A stretch of DNA of 38,182 nucleotides from a virus. The stretch spans positions 1-38,182 of IMG/VR virus record IMGVR_UViG_3300033571_012669; one strand, 5' to 3'. Each line of letters starts with the position of its first letter. Positions within the stretch are counted from its first letter, which is position 1. Shown piece after piece: positions 38,096-38,182 of the stretch. The notes beneath the pieces are model-generated. The model did not search any database. It saw only the letters and a program-made list of their open reading frames with translations, and was not told the origin of the DNA. Position numbers and translations under genes: made by a program.

Positions 38096-38182
38096 GAAGC
38101 GGAAGTGCCAGACCATGGCGTTACCACCGAGCTTGCCGGTGATGACCAGGCCGACCACGCAGGCGGCCAGCAACCAGTGGAA
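38096..38182 (-). CDS. Host cytochrome b561-type membrane protein fragment
   Basis: On the minus strand the flank reads FHWLLAACVVGLVITGKLGG then NAMVWHFRF and is cut at the prophage end. This is the first transmembrane region of the cytochrome b561/b-type Ni-Fe hydrogenase or YdhU-like family, including the heme-binding His in FHW. It is a different gene from the one at the left flank. Confidence 0.65.

Noticed and set aside
1-38182. tRNA, rRNA, riboswitch and CRISPR array search by eye
   Set aside because: No cloverleaf-like or array-like pattern was seen; faint or degenerate ones could be missed without a covariance search.

Overview
The window holds one complete transposable (Mu-like) prophage of about 38.0 kb, from 87 to 38095, with about 86 bases of bacterial DNA on each side. 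The ends are placed by symmetry. Both begin TGAA read inwards, and both carry two CGATAAA-type sites exactly 23 bp apart at identical distances from the terminus. The high GC content and the flanking genes (a thiamine-diphosphate enzyme and a cytochrome b561-type membrane protein) suggest a proteobacterial host, probably a betaproteobacterium. The two flanks come from unrelated genes and show no target duplication, so they were not neighbours before insertion.

Layout. The centre (about 22.2-22.8 kb) is a divergent control region: a repressor and a small coupled gene read left, and a Ner-like regulator reads right from a consensus early promoter. Rightward follow small DNA-binding proteins, a DDE transposase and its ATPase partner, Gam, GemA and a Mor/C-type activator. 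Next come lysis genes (M15 endolysin, holin-like protein, Rz with embedded Rz1), terminase, portal, the F-like head protein and gpG, up to the right end. Leftward (minus strand) from the centre run protease/scaffold, cement and major capsid genes. These are followed by tail sheath, tube, frameshifted chaperone, tape measure, P2-like baseplate genes and tail fibres, then a diversity-generating retroelement (DGR), and finally a com-dam DNA-modification cassette at the left end. Relative to Mu, the block from repressor to gpG is inverted, so head morphogenesis is split between the two arms.

Two systems stand out. The first is an intact DGR: variable target gene, avd, template repeat and reverse transcriptase in the Bordetella order. 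All 13 substitutions between template and variable repeats fall at template adenines. The second is a family of five late-promoter-like elements (core TAAA-CNCTT-A). Each lies exactly 29 nt upstream of the first gene of a late unit: lysis, protease, gp36-like, baseplate W and com. These five genes lack Shine-Dalgarno sites, whereas most late genes inside the units have a good one or are coupled by overlap. The element in front of the endolysin directly follows the Mor/C-like activator gene. The baseplate element would also transcribe the DGR, tying tail-tip diversification to late expression.
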